Below are positions 8,403 to 17,014 of a stretch of DNA of 42,903 nt, in pieces. How positions within the stretch are numbered: position 1 is the first letter of the stretch; every line of letters begins with the position of its first letter. The translations under genes were made by a program, and so were the position numbers. The DNA is taken from contig CADBSK010000093.1 in assembly GCA_902797305.1 (NCBI GenBank), positions 1 through 42,903 on the forward strand, in the 5' to 3' direction. The notes beneath the pieces are model-generated. The model was not told where the DNA came from. It did not search any database and saw only the letters and a program-made list of their open reading frames with translations. The DNA is from an uncultured Spirochaetaceae bacterium (lineage in GTDB: Bacteria > Spirochaetota > Spirochaetia > Treponematales > Treponemataceae).

Positions 8403-10323
8403 ATTCCAGTTCTGCAAGTTCTTCCCAACGCTCGTATTTCTGAGTTAAGGCATCGTTTACAATAGCGTACTCACGGTTCAATTTTTCATAATCAACGGAC
8501 TGGCCGCCTGACATCTGCGACTCCAGAGAAGTTTTTTGTTCTTCAAGTTCTAGAATTTCCTGTTCCAGAGATTCAAATTCTTTTTGTTCCTTAAAAGTTC
8601 TTTTCTTTTTTTGTGATGGTACAGGCTCTGTTTTAGATATCTCTATTTTCTTTTCTTCGCGTTTAGTTTCTCGTTGTAAAAGTGCCTGCTCCCGTTTTTT
8701 TTCTTCCCTGTATTCAATATATTCAGAACATTTACCCACAAATCCGCTTATAGAACCGTCTTCTTCCAGAATAAAAAGAGTGTCAGCAACCTTATCCATA
8801 AAATAGCGGTCGTGACTTACGATTAAAAGACAACCTTCGTACTGGAGTAAAAAATCCTCCATAATGTTCATTGTAAATATATCAAAATCGTTTGTAGGTT
8901 CATCAAGAATCAAAAAGTTTGGATTTGACATTAAAAGTCGAACCAGAAACAGCCGTTTTCTTTCGCCACCGCTCAAACTGCTCAACGGAGAATGCTGAAT
9001 TTTTCCTTCAAAACCAAATTCATTCAAAAACAAGCCTGCACTTAAAGTTTTACCATCGTTGCGGGTAATATATTCTGCAGCTTCTTTCAGATAATCAAGA
9101 ACGGTCATATTAAGGTCTTTAAATTCCGGATTCTGATTGTAATAACCAAAAACCGTATTAACGCCAACCGTAACAGTTCCTGTATCCGGCTTTATTTTAT
9201 CTGTGATTATATTTAAGAAAGTAGATTTTCCACTTCCATTATCTCCAAAAACCCCGATTCTCTGTCCCTTTGTAAAAGTATAAGAAAAATCTTTTAAAAC
9301 TGGAACAAAGTCCTTTTGATCACTGGAAACATAACCTTTTGCATAGGATTTAGAAATATGTTCCAGCTCCAAAACTTTACCACCGAGGCGACGACCTTTA
9401 ACTTCGAATGTAAAACCTTTTGCTTCTGTAAACTTTTCTCGATTTATGAGCTGCATGTCACGCTGAATGCGGGCTTTTGCCTTTGTTCCTCTTGCGCAAG
9501 GCCCACGCATAAGCCAGTCCCTTTCAAAGCGTAGAACGGATTCAATTCGGCGGTCAGTGTTCTGCTGAATCTCAGCTTCAATTTCTTTTTTTTCAAGATA
9601 GGTAGAATAATTACCCTGATAAAGTTTAATTTTCTTATGGTCGATTTCGTAAATATTGTTGCAAACCGCATCCAAAAAATACCTGTCATGAGTTACCATC
9701 AAAACAGTTCTCTGTGTGTCATGCAAATAATTTTGAAGCCATGTAATAGTCGTAATATCAAGATGATTAGTCGGTTCGTCCAGCAAAAGAAGTTTTGTAT
9801 CTTCTACAAGAACCTGTGCCAGAGCCACCTTTTTAATCATACCGCCACTAAGAGTTCCCATCTTGCGGCTCATATCTGTAATTCCCAGCGTAGAAAGAAT
9901 AGAAGAAACCTGGCTCTCATAATTCCAGAGATCCTGTTTTTCCATCAGTACATTCAGTTCATCATACTTTTTTTGAACGCTGTCTGAATAATTTTGGCCC
10001 AGATCCTGGCACACCTGCATAAACTCAGAAATAATCTTAAGTTTTGGAGAATTACTCTTAAAAATATGTTCACGGATTGTATCTTCTTTCTGAAAAACCG
10101 GATTCTGAGGCAAAAAAGAAATCCCTGCTTCTTTATTGATTACTACTGTGCCCTCGTCTGGTGGAAGGACGCCTGCAATCGTGTTCAGCATGGTAGATTT
10201 ACCAGTTCCATTGCGACCAATTAAAGCAGCCTTGTCCCCTTCGTCCATACCAAAGGTTACCCCTGTAAAAAGAGGTTCTTCTCGCCCAATTTTAGCCAAA
10301 TTATTAATAGAAAGAATATTCAT
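8401..10323 (-). CDS. ABC-F family ATPase (Uup-like)
   Basis: A 640-residue soluble tandem ABC protein with no membrane domain. ABC1 has Walker A GRNGTGKST (36-44), signature LSGGM and Walker B LLLLDEPTNHLD. ABC2 has GDNGSGKST (~355-365), LSGGE and LILDEPTNDFD. Between them lies the ABC-F linker (tower) region. The last ~90 residues are Lys/Glu-rich and predicted coiled coil, as in Uup. ABC-F proteins bind ribosomes at the E site or act in DNA/ribosome quality control. The C-terminal coiled coil favours the Uup branch over EttA. It is the last gene of the miaB-LapA-like-TPR-like cluster, 30 bases after its neighbour, so co-transcription is likely. Antibiotic-resistance function is not indicated. 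Confidence 0.92.
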   Translation of the reverse strand: MNILSINNLAKIGREEPLFTGVTFGMDEGDKAALIGRNGTGKSTMLNTIAGVLPPDEGTVVINKEAGISFLPQNPVFQKEDTIREHIFKSNSPKLKIISEFMQVCQDLGQNYSDSVQKKYDELNVLMEKQDLWNYESQVSSILSTLGITDMSRKMGTLSGGMIKKVALAQVLVEDTKLLLLDEPTNHLDITTITWLQNYLHDTQRTVLMVTHDRYFLDAVCNNIYEIDHKKIKLYQGNYSTYLEKKEIEAEIQQNTDRRIESVLRFERDWLMRGPCARGTKAKARIQRDMQLINREKFTEAKGFTFEVKGRRLGGKVLELEHISKSYAKGYVSSDQKDFVPVLKDFSYTFTKGQRIGVFGDNGSGKSTFLNIITDKIKPDTGTVTVGVNTVFGYYNQNPEFKDLNMTVLDYLKEAAEYITRNDGKTLSAGLFLNEFGFEGKIQHSPLSSLSGGERKRLFLVRLLMSNPNFLILDEPTNDFDIFTMNIMEDFLLQYEGCLLIVSHDRYFMDKVADTLFILEEDGSISGFVGKCSEYIEYREEKKREQALLQRETKREEKKIEISKTEPVPSQKKKRTFKEQKEFESLEQEILELEEQKTSLESQMSGGQSVDYEKLNREYAIVNDALTQKYERWEELAELE

Positions 10324-10353
10324 AAAACTTCAGTTAATTATTTTATTGTTTTT

Positions 10354-11052
10354 TTAGTTATTTTTTCTTGGAACAAAATACCAGAATGGAGCCGGATAAA
10401 CCTGAACCTTACCAGTGGCAATTCCTGCTTCTGCAGAACGAGGAAACTCTTTTACAAGCGCATCTGCATACATTTTTTCGTTTGTAACATACCACAAAGT
10501 AAGCAAAACAGAAGGTTTTACACTGCTCATAGAAGGAAATTCAAGATAAGCCTTGAGCATTGCAAGGGGCTCAAGAGTTTCTTCATATTTTTCTGCTTTA
10601 CTTAGTGCGCACCATTGTTCGTACAGTTTAATTGTAGCCTGAATTTCCGGGTTCTTACTATTTCTTACTGCGCTGTTAAGATAATTTTCGGCAGTTTCAT
10701 ACTCACCAACGCTTAGAGCACAGCGAACCGCATCGATAACCAGCTGCTCGCTGGATTTTTTTGTCATACCTTCTGCGCTTGTCGCTGTAATTCCCGCTGC
10801 AGCTACATAAGACTTTATTGCATCGCTGTAAAGGCAAACTGATTCCTGCAAAGTTCCCAAAAAGGCATAGGTTGCTCTTTTTTCAGAAGGAACAGTCAAT
10901 GTCTTTACCTGGGACTGCACGTATTTTATGGCTTCTTCAGGATTGGCCTTGCTGACAGCATTTTCTGATATTTGAAGGGCTGTTAACTCCTGACAAAATG
11001 CACCCGCCGAAAACAAAAAAGATAATAATATAACAGTTAAAGTTTTTTTCAT
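10354..11052 (-). CDS. Secreted alpha-helical (TPR-like) protein
   Basis: A 232-residue exported protein. Signal peptide MKKTLTVILLSFLFSAGAFC is followed by Q, so cleavage by signal peptidase I is likely. A lipoprotein reading (Cys20) is possible but the residues before it are not a good lipobox. The mature part is made of amphipathic helix pairs such as YAFLGTLQESVCLYSDAI and AENYLNSAVRNSKNPEI, in a TPR/Sel1-like pattern. It probably mediates protein contacts in the periplasm. The start overlaps the LapA-like stop by four bases (ATGA), which indicates coupling. No specific family recognised. Confidence 0.7.
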   Translation of the reverse strand: MKKTLTVILLSFLFSAGAFCQELTALQISENAVSKANPEEAIKYVQSQVKTLTVPSEKRATYAFLGTLQESVCLYSDAIKSYVAAAGITATSAEGMTKKSSEQLVIDAVRCALSVGEYETAENYLNSAVRNSKNPEIQATIKLYEQWCALSKAEKYEETLEPLAMLKAYLEFPSMSSVKPSVLLTLWYVTNEKMYADALVKEFPRSAEAGIATGKVQVYPAPFWYFVPRKNN

Positions 11053-11483
11053 AGAGTTACCTCAACAGTCTTTTCATCAGGGGTATCTTTACTTTCTTTA
11101 TTTTCTTTGCTCTGTTTTTTTGCAAGTTTTTCCTGTTTTATGCGTTCTTTTTCTTCTTCTTTAGCCTGCTTTTCAAGAAGTTTTGCCTGCTTTTCCTGCT
11201 CCTTTTGAGCTTTTACTTCTTCTGCCTGCTGTCTTTTTAAAACTTTTTGCTCAGCTGCCTTTTGAACATCTTCCTTGTCTCGTTTCTGAGCTCGTCCTAA
11301 ATAACAAATCGGAATTGCAACAAGAATTCCAATTACAAATGAAAAAACGATTGTAAACATGACAGGGACATCTTTAAATGTATGAAAAAGAATATTTACA
11401 TCGCACTTGTTATCAAGATTAAAACCTGCAAAAAATGCAAGAACAACAATCCCTGCTATAAAGCCAATTAATTTCCCTATCAT
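11049..11483 (-). CDS. LapA-like (DUF1049) small membrane protein
   Basis: A 144-residue inner-membrane protein. TM1 (~5-22, IGFIAGIVVLAFFAGFNLD) and TM2 (~41-63, VMFTIVFSFVIGILVAIP) are joined by a short loop with a DVNILFHTF strand. This is the layout of the LapA/DUF1049 domain. The remaining ~75 residues are a Lys/Glu/Gln-rich, probably coiled-coil cytoplasmic tail. A strong GGAGG lies upstream of the ATG. It sits 16 bases after miaB and overlaps the next gene by four bases. LapA proteins in enteric bacteria affect lipopolysaccharide assembly. Treponemes lack typical LPS, so the role here is unclear. Confidence 0.65.
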   Translation of the reverse strand: MIGKLIGFIAGIVVLAFFAGFNLDNKCDVNILFHTFKDVPVMFTIVFSFVIGILVAIPICYLGRAQKRDKEDVQKAAEQKVLKRQQAEEVKAQKEQEKQAKLLEKQAKEEEKERIKQEKLAKKQSKENKESKDTPDEKTVEVTL

Positions 11484-11499
11484 ATTTCCTCCACAGCGA

Positions 11500-12942
11500 T
11501 TATTCGCTTATTTTACCTTTGAATGTATGACCATTTAATGCGGTAATTTCTACCTGAACAAATTTTCCAATTGTTGATTTTGGAGCAACAAAGCTTACTT
11601 TTTCGTTTCGGCTTGTTTTACCCAAAAGTTCATCTGGATTGTCACGAGTTACGCTTTCAACAAGAACTTTTTCTACCCGGCCAACCTGTTTTTTCATTTC
11701 TTCATCTGTATGAATCAATTGCAAGTCGATTATCTTCTGAAGGCGTTCCTTGCGGATTTCTTCTGGTATCTGAACCCAGCTGGCAGCAGGAGTACCTTCT
11801 CTTGGATTGTAATAATACATCATAGCAGATTCATATCGGATATCATTCATCAAATCCAAAGTATCCTGAACGTCCTGCTCTGTTTCTGTCGGAAATCCCA
11901 TCATAATATCAGTGGTCAAACTTACCCCCGGAACTCTTTCTTTGATTTTGTGAGCAAGTTCCAGATAATGCTCGCGGGTGTAGTTACGGTTCATCTTTTT
12001 TAAAACTGCTGTTGAGCCATGCTGTACAGGAAGGTGAATATGTCTGCAGATAACTTCTTCTTTTGCAATAACATCAATTACATCATCAGAAAAATCTTTT
12101 GGATGACTCGAACTAAATCTTACCCAGCCAATTCCGCTGGTTGTCTTTTTTATGTGGTTAGCGCATATCTGCAAAAGGTCTGCAAAATTTAATACCGGTT
12201 CTCCTCGGCGAGCAGGATAACGCATCTCTTCTATCATTGCCCGCTCCTGTTCATCGGCAGGGAGTTCTCCCCTGTAAGAGTTTACGTTCTGGCCCAAAAG
12301 GGTTATATCCTTTACCCCATATCGATTTAAGGTATCAAGTTCTTTTAGAATATCGATTACAGAACGGCTAATCTCACGACCTCTTACATAAGGAACAATA
12401 CAGTAGGTACAAAAGTTATTACATCCATGCATGATTGGAACAAAGGCTTCAAAATGACCTTTTTCGTAACTCGTAGGTGCAAACTGATATTTTTCTGTAT
12501 TATCAAGAGGTACTGCTTCACGTTTTTCTTCTACCGCTGTAATAATATCTCCAAAATGATGCTTTGCAAAAGTTCCTACAACATAATCTATGCAAGGCCA
12601 GTCTTTTTTTACGCTGTTCAAAAGGCGTTCTGCCATACAGCCCATAAACACGATTGTAAGCGGTTTAGGTCCGTCTTTAACATACTCTACGGCTTCTTCC
12701 ATAAACTTTGCTTTGGCATCAGGACGGCACTCTCGAACTTTTTTTAAGCCGGTAAACCAGCCAAGTCGACCATAAATTCGGTCTTCCGCAGACTTGCGCA
12801 CAGAACAAGTATTAATTACAACAAGGTCTGCAACCTGAGCACTAGCGGCTTCTGTCCATCCCCTGCTTATAAATAACTGTTCAACTGCTGCACTTTCTGC
12901 GATATTCATTTCGCAGCCATAAGTTTCAAAAAAGTATGTCAT
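11500..12942 (-). CDS. miaB: tRNA-2-methylthio-N6-isopentenyladenosine synthase MiaB
   Basis: A 480-residue methylthiotransferase that converts i6A37 to ms2i6A37 in tRNAs reading UNN codons. The N-terminal UPF0004 domain carries Cys10 (TYGCEMN), Cys46 (NTCSVR) and Cys102 (GCMAER) for the auxiliary cluster. The radical SAM motif CNNFCTYC gives Cys174, Cys178 and Cys181. Family segments VRFSSSHP, HLPVQHGS and MNRNYTREHY follow, and a C-terminal TRAM domain (~415-480) binds tRNA. It carries an extra loop at ~62-95 relative to minimal MiaB. The first gene of a four-gene cluster, it has its own promoter only two bases or so from the ATG and no Shine-Dalgarno. MtaB and RimO are less likely given the YGCEMN start. 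Confidence 0.93.
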   Translation of the reverse strand: MTYFFETYGCEMNIAESAAVEQLFISRGWTEAASAQVADLVVINTCSVRKSAEDRIYGRLGWFTGLKKVRECRPDAKAKFMEEAVEYVKDGPKPLTIVFMGCMAERLLNSVKKDWPCIDYVVGTFAKHHFGDIITAVEEKREAVPLDNTEKYQFAPTSYEKGHFEAFVPIMHGCNNFCTYCIVPYVRGREISRSVIDILKELDTLNRYGVKDITLLGQNVNSYRGELPADEQERAMIEEMRYPARRGEPVLNFADLLQICANHIKKTTSGIGWVRFSSSHPKDFSDDVIDVIAKEEVICRHIHLPVQHGSTAVLKKMNRNYTREHYLELAHKIKERVPGVSLTTDIMMGFPTETEQDVQDTLDLMNDIRYESAMMYYYNPREGTPAASWVQIPEEIRKERLQKIIDLQLIHTDEEMKKQVGRVEKVLVESVTRDNPDELLGKTSRNEKVSFVAPKSTIGKFVQVEITALNGHTFKGKISE

Positions 12943-12950
12943 AATGTTCT

Positions 12951-12979
12951 ATTATAAAAGAATGGGATAGTTAGGGCAA
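12951..12979 (-). promoter_or_regulatory. miaB promoter with near-zero leader
   Basis: Minus-strand TTGCCC (12974-12979), 17-base spacer, TATAAT (12951-12956). The hexamer ends eight bases before the miaB ATG, predicting a leader of about two bases. Confidence 0.6.
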
Positions 12980-13009
12980 CGGTCTGAATGGGCCTTAAAA
13001 GACACTTGA

Positions 13010-13026
13010 TGCCCCCTTAAAGGGCA
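13010..13026 (-). terminator. Possible hairpin after the histidine phosphatase gene
   Basis: TGCCC (13010-13014) pairs with GGGCA (13022-13026), a few bases downstream of the stop codon. There is only a short T-rich stretch further on, so it may be a hairpin rather than a full intrinsic terminator. Confidence 0.3.
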
Positions 13027-13028
13027 CT

Positions 13029-13649
13029 TCAATAATACTTCTTCGCCGTAAACTGGAGTTCAAACTTGCCGTCATGCAAGGTGCATAGATTTATTCCGCA
13101 GTTAGGGATTTTTGTTTCTGCAAAACGGCTTATGTCCCAGTCCAACATGACTTTTAACAAGCCCCGGACTACGCCGCCATGACAGACAATCAAGACATTT
13201 TGATTTGAATTTTCTTTTTCCAGGGTAATCAAAACTTCATTCAAAAACGAAGAAAGTCGTCCAAAAAACTCGTCGTAAGATTCGGCACCGAGCTCGGCTA
13301 CAAAATTTTCCGGATCCAAAAACCAGTTCCTTAGATTTACAAACTTGGGGTTTACCTTTAATTCGTCAAAAGTAACGCCCTCCGCCTGGCCAAAACAGTA
13401 TTCCCGGATTCTTTTATCAACAATTACAGGCGCCTTGCTGTATTCGTTCATGTATTCCGCAGTTTTGAGGGCCCTCACCAAAGGACTAGAATAAATTACA
13501 TCAAATTTAATGCCGTCCTTTTCCATGTTGGCAGCAGTGACTTTTGCAAGCTCCTCCCCGTTTTTATTTAAAGGAATATCCGTAGTTCCCTGAAGGCGCT
13601 TAATTGTATTCCAGTCTGTTTCGCCGTGACGCATAAAATAAACGTTCAT
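13029..13649 (-). CDS. Histidine phosphatase family protein (phosphoglycerate-mutase-like)
   Basis: A ~206-residue branch-1 histidine phosphatase. From the ATG at 13649 it opens with MNVYFMRHGETDWN, so the catalytic phosphohistidine is His8 of RHGET. A longer frame to 13724 would add 25 non-homologous residues inside folE2, so it was not used. AGGA lies before the chosen ATG, which directly follows the folE2 stop. Later motifs include YSSPLVRALKTAE and VCHGGVVRG with the second active-site His. Family members range from cofactor-dependent phosphoglycerate mutase to phosphatases of alpha-ribazole or nucleotides. The substrate cannot be assigned, although the folE2 neighbour allows a pterin-phosphate role as a guess. 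Confidence 0.85.
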   Translation of the reverse strand: MNVYFMRHGETDWNTIKRLQGTTDIPLNKNGEELAKVTAANMEKDGIKFDVIYSSPLVRALKTAEYMNEYSKAPVIVDKRIREYCFGQAEGVTFDELKVNPKFVNLRNWFLDPENFVAELGAESYDEFFGRLSSFLNEVLITLEKENSNQNVLIVCHGGVVRGLLKVMLDWDISRFAETKIPNCGINLCTLHDGKFELQFTAKKYY

Positions 13650-13650
13650 C

Positions 13651-14448
13651 TTAGTCCTGTCCGTTAAATTCTGTATAGGCGTAGGCATTATGAAAATGGA
13701 TTGATTCTTCGTTTTCGCATTCAACGCTGAACCACTTAAAACCCATTTCTTTTAAGACAAGATATACTTCTCGCACAACATCTTCTACAAAGCGGGGATT
13801 TTCATAGGCATGTTCTGTGACAAACTTTTCGTCCTGTCTCTTTAGAACAGAGTACAATGGACTGGAAGCACTTTCTTCAATTTTTGTGATTACATCTTCA
13901 ATCCAGAAAAAGTCTGTATACAAAAGCTTTACGCGAACAGTTCCTCGCTGATTGTGAGCCCCGTACTCGCTTATTGCCTTGGAGCAGGGACAGAGAGTTG
14001 TAATAGGAACTTCGATATTCACAAAGAATTTGCGCTCATCACCGTCCGCTTCTTCTCCCGAAAGAGAACCCACCTGCCCCTCATAGGAGCATTTGTATTC
14101 CATTATGCCCTGAGCCTGACTTACAGGAGCGTTTTTTTCTATAAAATATGGAAAAACAATCTTGCCGTAGGACTGTTCAGCATTGAGAACAGTTTTAATT
14201 TCTTCAAGCATATCAAAAAAATGCTGCATGCTTATGTCGCGGTGATACTTGTGAAAAACCTGAATAAAGCGGCTCATGTGAGTGCCCTTAAAATTGTGCG
14301 GAAGGTTAACATACAAATCCACATTTGCCGTTGTATGCTGCTGCTTTTTATTCTTATCTAAAACCGTAACCGGGTATTTTACCCCTCGTACACCAACTTT
14401 TTGCAAAGGAACTTCTCTTGTATCTTCTTCATTCTGTATATCGCGCAT
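13651..14448 (-). CDS. folE2: GTP cyclohydrolase FolE2 (type IB)
   Basis: A 265-residue enzyme for the first step of folate synthesis: GTP to 7,8-dihydroneopterin triphosphate plus formate. The FolE2 signature is PITTLCPCSKAIS with Cys153 and Cys155, followed by EYGAHNQRG (His165). An earlier GTHMSRF (55-61) and the late NEESIHFHNAYA segment also match the family. FolE2 enzymes, unlike FolE, do not depend strictly on zinc, which suits zinc-limited hosts. The gene lies 20 bases after hrpB and immediately before the histidine phosphatase, in one operon. folD at 19114 is another folate gene in the window. Confidence 0.92.
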   Translation of the reverse strand: MRDIQNEEDTREVPLQKVGVRGVKYPVTVLDKNKKQQHTTANVDLYVNLPHNFKGTHMSRFIQVFHKYHRDISMQHFFDMLEEIKTVLNAEQSYGKIVFPYFIEKNAPVSQAQGIMEYKCSYEGQVGSLSGEEADGDERKFFVNIEVPITTLCPCSKAISEYGAHNQRGTVRVKLLYTDFFWIEDVITKIEESASSPLYSVLKRQDEKFVTEHAYENPRFVEDVVREVYLVLKEMGFKWFSVECENEESIHFHNAYAYTEFNGQD

Positions 14449-14468
14449 AGCTTATCTTACCTTAAATC

Positions 14469-16922
14469 CTATTCTTCTGCCACCCGATAATCCCAATTAT
14501 GTTTTGGGTAACGGCCTTTCATTTCTTTGCAGATTTCAATCCAGGAACCAGACCAAAAGCCCTGTAAATCTGTCGTTATCTGAAGCGGCCGGCTTGCAGA
14601 ACTTAAAAGTTTTAATAGAACAGGGAAACCGCAAATCTTTGGAGTTGTAAAGCACCCAAAAATCCGCTGAATTATTACCTCTATCTCAGGACGAACGGTT
14701 AAACCCTCTTCTGTACGGGCGGTGCGCACATAATTAACTTTTACTTTGCGCCCGTTTTCCAGAATCAGCATCTCAGGAACATTTTTATCGATTGCAGCGC
14801 CGTCTAAATACCAATAAAGCGCATCGTATACGGTTTCTTCTGTGAGTTTTGTAAGCCCCGACATAAAAGGACTCAGCCAGACCTCCGCATTTGATGCAAT
14901 TTCTTCTATACTAAAGGCCTTTTTTTGAGTACATGCGTAAAACTCTGCACGGAGCAAAAGCAACTGAGTTTTTTCGTTCAAGGGGAGCGATTTTATTCCC
15001 TGAGTTTGAATCAGATTAACCCAGGCCCTAGCAAAATCCTCCGGTGCAGGAACAAGTTTTTTCTGCTCCAGGACAATTTCTCCAAAGCACTTTTTTTGAA
15101 AGCGAACAAGCTTGCCATTTTCAAAATTACATTCATCCCGGAGCTCCGATTTTTCTTGCAGCCAGGCTTCAAACTCTTTTCCCTCTAAGGTCTCAAAATT
15201 GAATATGGTGCTCTTTTTTTCGCCAATACTTACTTCTGGAGCGCAAATCCACTCTGGACTTGTCTTGCAGGAAGAATGAAGAAAGGCTTTTCGTCCCATG
15301 GCAAACTGATACTCGGCGGCAGAAGGGTCTCCTCCACCGAGAGAGCCCCCATCACTCACCTTATGAGCGACGCGATCAGCAAAACCGTACAAAACAGGAA
15401 TCTTTACCCGGGCAACAGAGGCACTTTCACCACCACCGGCACTTACCCCCGCAATCGAGACCCCCTCTCCTGCACCAGCCGCACCACCGCCAATGCCATC
15501 TCCCCTCAAAGTCCTATCTCCAACCCAAAGCCCCTTCACACCCAAGAGCCTCTTTTCCAAATCCTCCAAGAACCGCTTTTGCATCTCAGGCGCACTTTTT
15601 GCATATTGAGAATAGACCAGTACCAGAGCCAGCGACCCAGGCAAATAAGAAAGGGCAATTCCCGCAAGTCGAGAATGCAGAGGAAGCATAAGACTAGCCT
15701 TTCCCAGTTTAGTTATCTTATTCTGCCCGTCCAGAAATCCCAGCTGCTTAAGCAAGAATACGCTGGCATTCCAGGAAGATTTAGAAGGAGCCGTCAAAAA
15801 AGATATCTTATTAAAATCCGTGATTCCACGTTCTGCACATTCCAACACAACAGAACACAAGTCCCCCCTTAAAATCTCCGGTTCCAGTTCTTTTACGAGA
15901 GGTTCGTTTTTGCTCCAGAGACGGATACATCTCCCTTGCTGAACGCGCCCCGCACGACCTGCTCTCTGCTTTGCATTAAATTCACTTTCTTTTTGAGTAA
16001 CCAGCTGATTCAAGCCGGTGCCGAGATTGAGCTTATTAATGCGACAAAGCCCACTGTCCACAACCGCTTTTACATCAGGAATTGTCACAGAAGTTTCTGC
16101 AATTGCGCTGCTAAGAATTATCCGCTTTTTTCCACTCGGGCACGGAACCAATGCCTTTTTCTGTTCATCCAATGTTACAGAGGAATGAAGAATCTGGACC
16201 TCAACCTCCGGCTCGTCCTTAAAATAGTCCTGCAAATACTCCTCGGACCGCCTGATTTCTGCAATCCCCGGCAAAAAGGCTAGCACCGTCCCACCAGAAA
16301 TTGCATCTATTTCGCTGATGACTTCTTTTTCCAAATCCCTGTCAGAATACTCCACCGTAACAGGAAATGTCCGCCCCGGAACCTCATAAATCTCTGCCCC
16401 GCCAAGGTACTCGCTTATTTTTTGTGCATTTATGGTTGCACTCATCACAATAAGGAACAAATCCTCCCGCACTTCCATGGCTTCTTTTATAAAAGCAAGT
16501 GCCAGATCCAGATTTATCCCGCGCTCATGAAACTCATCCAGAACAACAACGCTTACATCCTCCAGAAGGGAATCTTCCTGCAATTTTCTAATCAGAACAG
16601 ACTCAGTCATAATAAGCAGCCGAGTCTTAAAGGAGCTCTTGCTCTCCAGGTGAATTTTATATCCGACAGTCCCGCCGCATTCTTCTTCCAGGAGAGAACT
16701 GATTCTGTTTGCACCACCAAGAACCGCAATTCGGCGGGGCTCCGTCATCAAAATCTTGCCCTCAAAATGCTTAAGCAATCCCAAAGGAAGAACAGTAGAT
16801 TTTCCCGCCCCAGTTTCTGCCGTCAAAACAAGACTTCGGCACTTGCTGTTTTTGAGAGAATCGCAAATTTTATCTAAATATTCTGTAATCGGAAAGCTTT
16901 CTATACTTTTGGGGTAGTCCAT
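14469..16922 (-). CDS. hrpB: ATP-dependent helicase HrpB (DEAH/RHA)
   Basis: An 817-residue DExH RNA helicase. Motif I is TGAGKST (37-43), motif II is the HrpB-type DEFHE (129-133), motif III is SAT (159-161), and motif VI is QRAGRAGR (317-324). The C-terminal HrpB-specific region is present to the end. Residues ~465-505 and 521-533 are unusually Gly/Ala/Ser-rich (GGGAAGAGEG, SAGGGESAS, GGSLGGGD) and look like a flexible insertion; codon composition there is more GC-rich than the surroundings. HrpB's cellular role is poorly defined. First gene of the hrpB-folE2-phosphatase operon. GAGAAG precedes the ATG. Confidence 0.9.
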   Translation of the reverse strand: MDYPKSIESFPITEYLDKICDSLKNSKCRSLVLTAETGAGKSTVLPLGLLKHFEGKILMTEPRRIAVLGGANRISSLLEEECGGTVGYKIHLESKSSFKTRLLIMTESVLIRKLQEDSLLEDVSVVVLDEFHERGINLDLALAFIKEAMEVREDLFLIVMSATINAQKISEYLGGAEIYEVPGRTFPVTVEYSDRDLEKEVISEIDAISGGTVLAFLPGIAEIRRSEEYLQDYFKDEPEVEVQILHSSVTLDEQKKALVPCPSGKKRIILSSAIAETSVTIPDVKAVVDSGLCRINKLNLGTGLNQLVTQKESEFNAKQRAGRAGRVQQGRCIRLWSKNEPLVKELEPEILRGDLCSVVLECAERGITDFNKISFLTAPSKSSWNASVFLLKQLGFLDGQNKITKLGKASLMLPLHSRLAGIALSYLPGSLALVLVYSQYAKSAPEMQKRFLEDLEKRLLGVKGLWVGDRTLRGDGIGGGAAGAGEGVSIAGVSAGGGESASVARVKIPVLYGFADRVAHKVSDGGSLGGGDPSAAEYQFAMGRKAFLHSSCKTSPEWICAPEVSIGEKKSTIFNFETLEGKEFEAWLQEKSELRDECNFENGKLVRFQKKCFGEIVLEQKKLVPAPEDFARAWVNLIQTQGIKSLPLNEKTQLLLLRAEFYACTQKKAFSIEEIASNAEVWLSPFMSGLTKLTEETVYDALYWYLDGAAIDKNVPEMLILENGRKVKVNYVRTARTEEGLTVRPEIEVIIQRIFGCFTTPKICGFPVLLKLLSSASRPLQITTDLQGFWSGSWIEICKEMKGRYPKHNWDYRVAEE

Positions 16923-16939
16923 TTATCTTCTCGTTTTGT

Positions 16940-16968
16940 TTGTAAATTCCAACTTTTGCCCTTATAAT
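16940..16968 (+). promoter_or_regulatory. Promoter of the six-TM chemoreceptor gene
   Basis: TTGTAA (16940-16945), 17-base spacer, TATAAT (16963-16968), about 47 bases before the ATG at 17015. This looks like a housekeeping promoter rather than a sigma-28 one. The region is shared with the divergent hrpB. Confidence 0.6.
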
Positions 16969-17014
16969 TTTTATCATACTGATAGTGAGACTGTGTCACC
17001 AACAGGAGGAAACC

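Noticed and set aside
13650-13724. Longer N-terminus for the histidine phosphatase
   Set aside because: The extra 25 residues lie inside folE2 and do not resemble the family, while the ATG at 13649 begins exactly at the conserved first strand.
15260-15872. Long open frames on the plus strand inside hrpB
   Set aside because: They are antisense to an intact helicase, have Pro/Ser/His-rich low-complexity translations that mirror the Gly/Ala-rich insertion, and lack ribosome sites.
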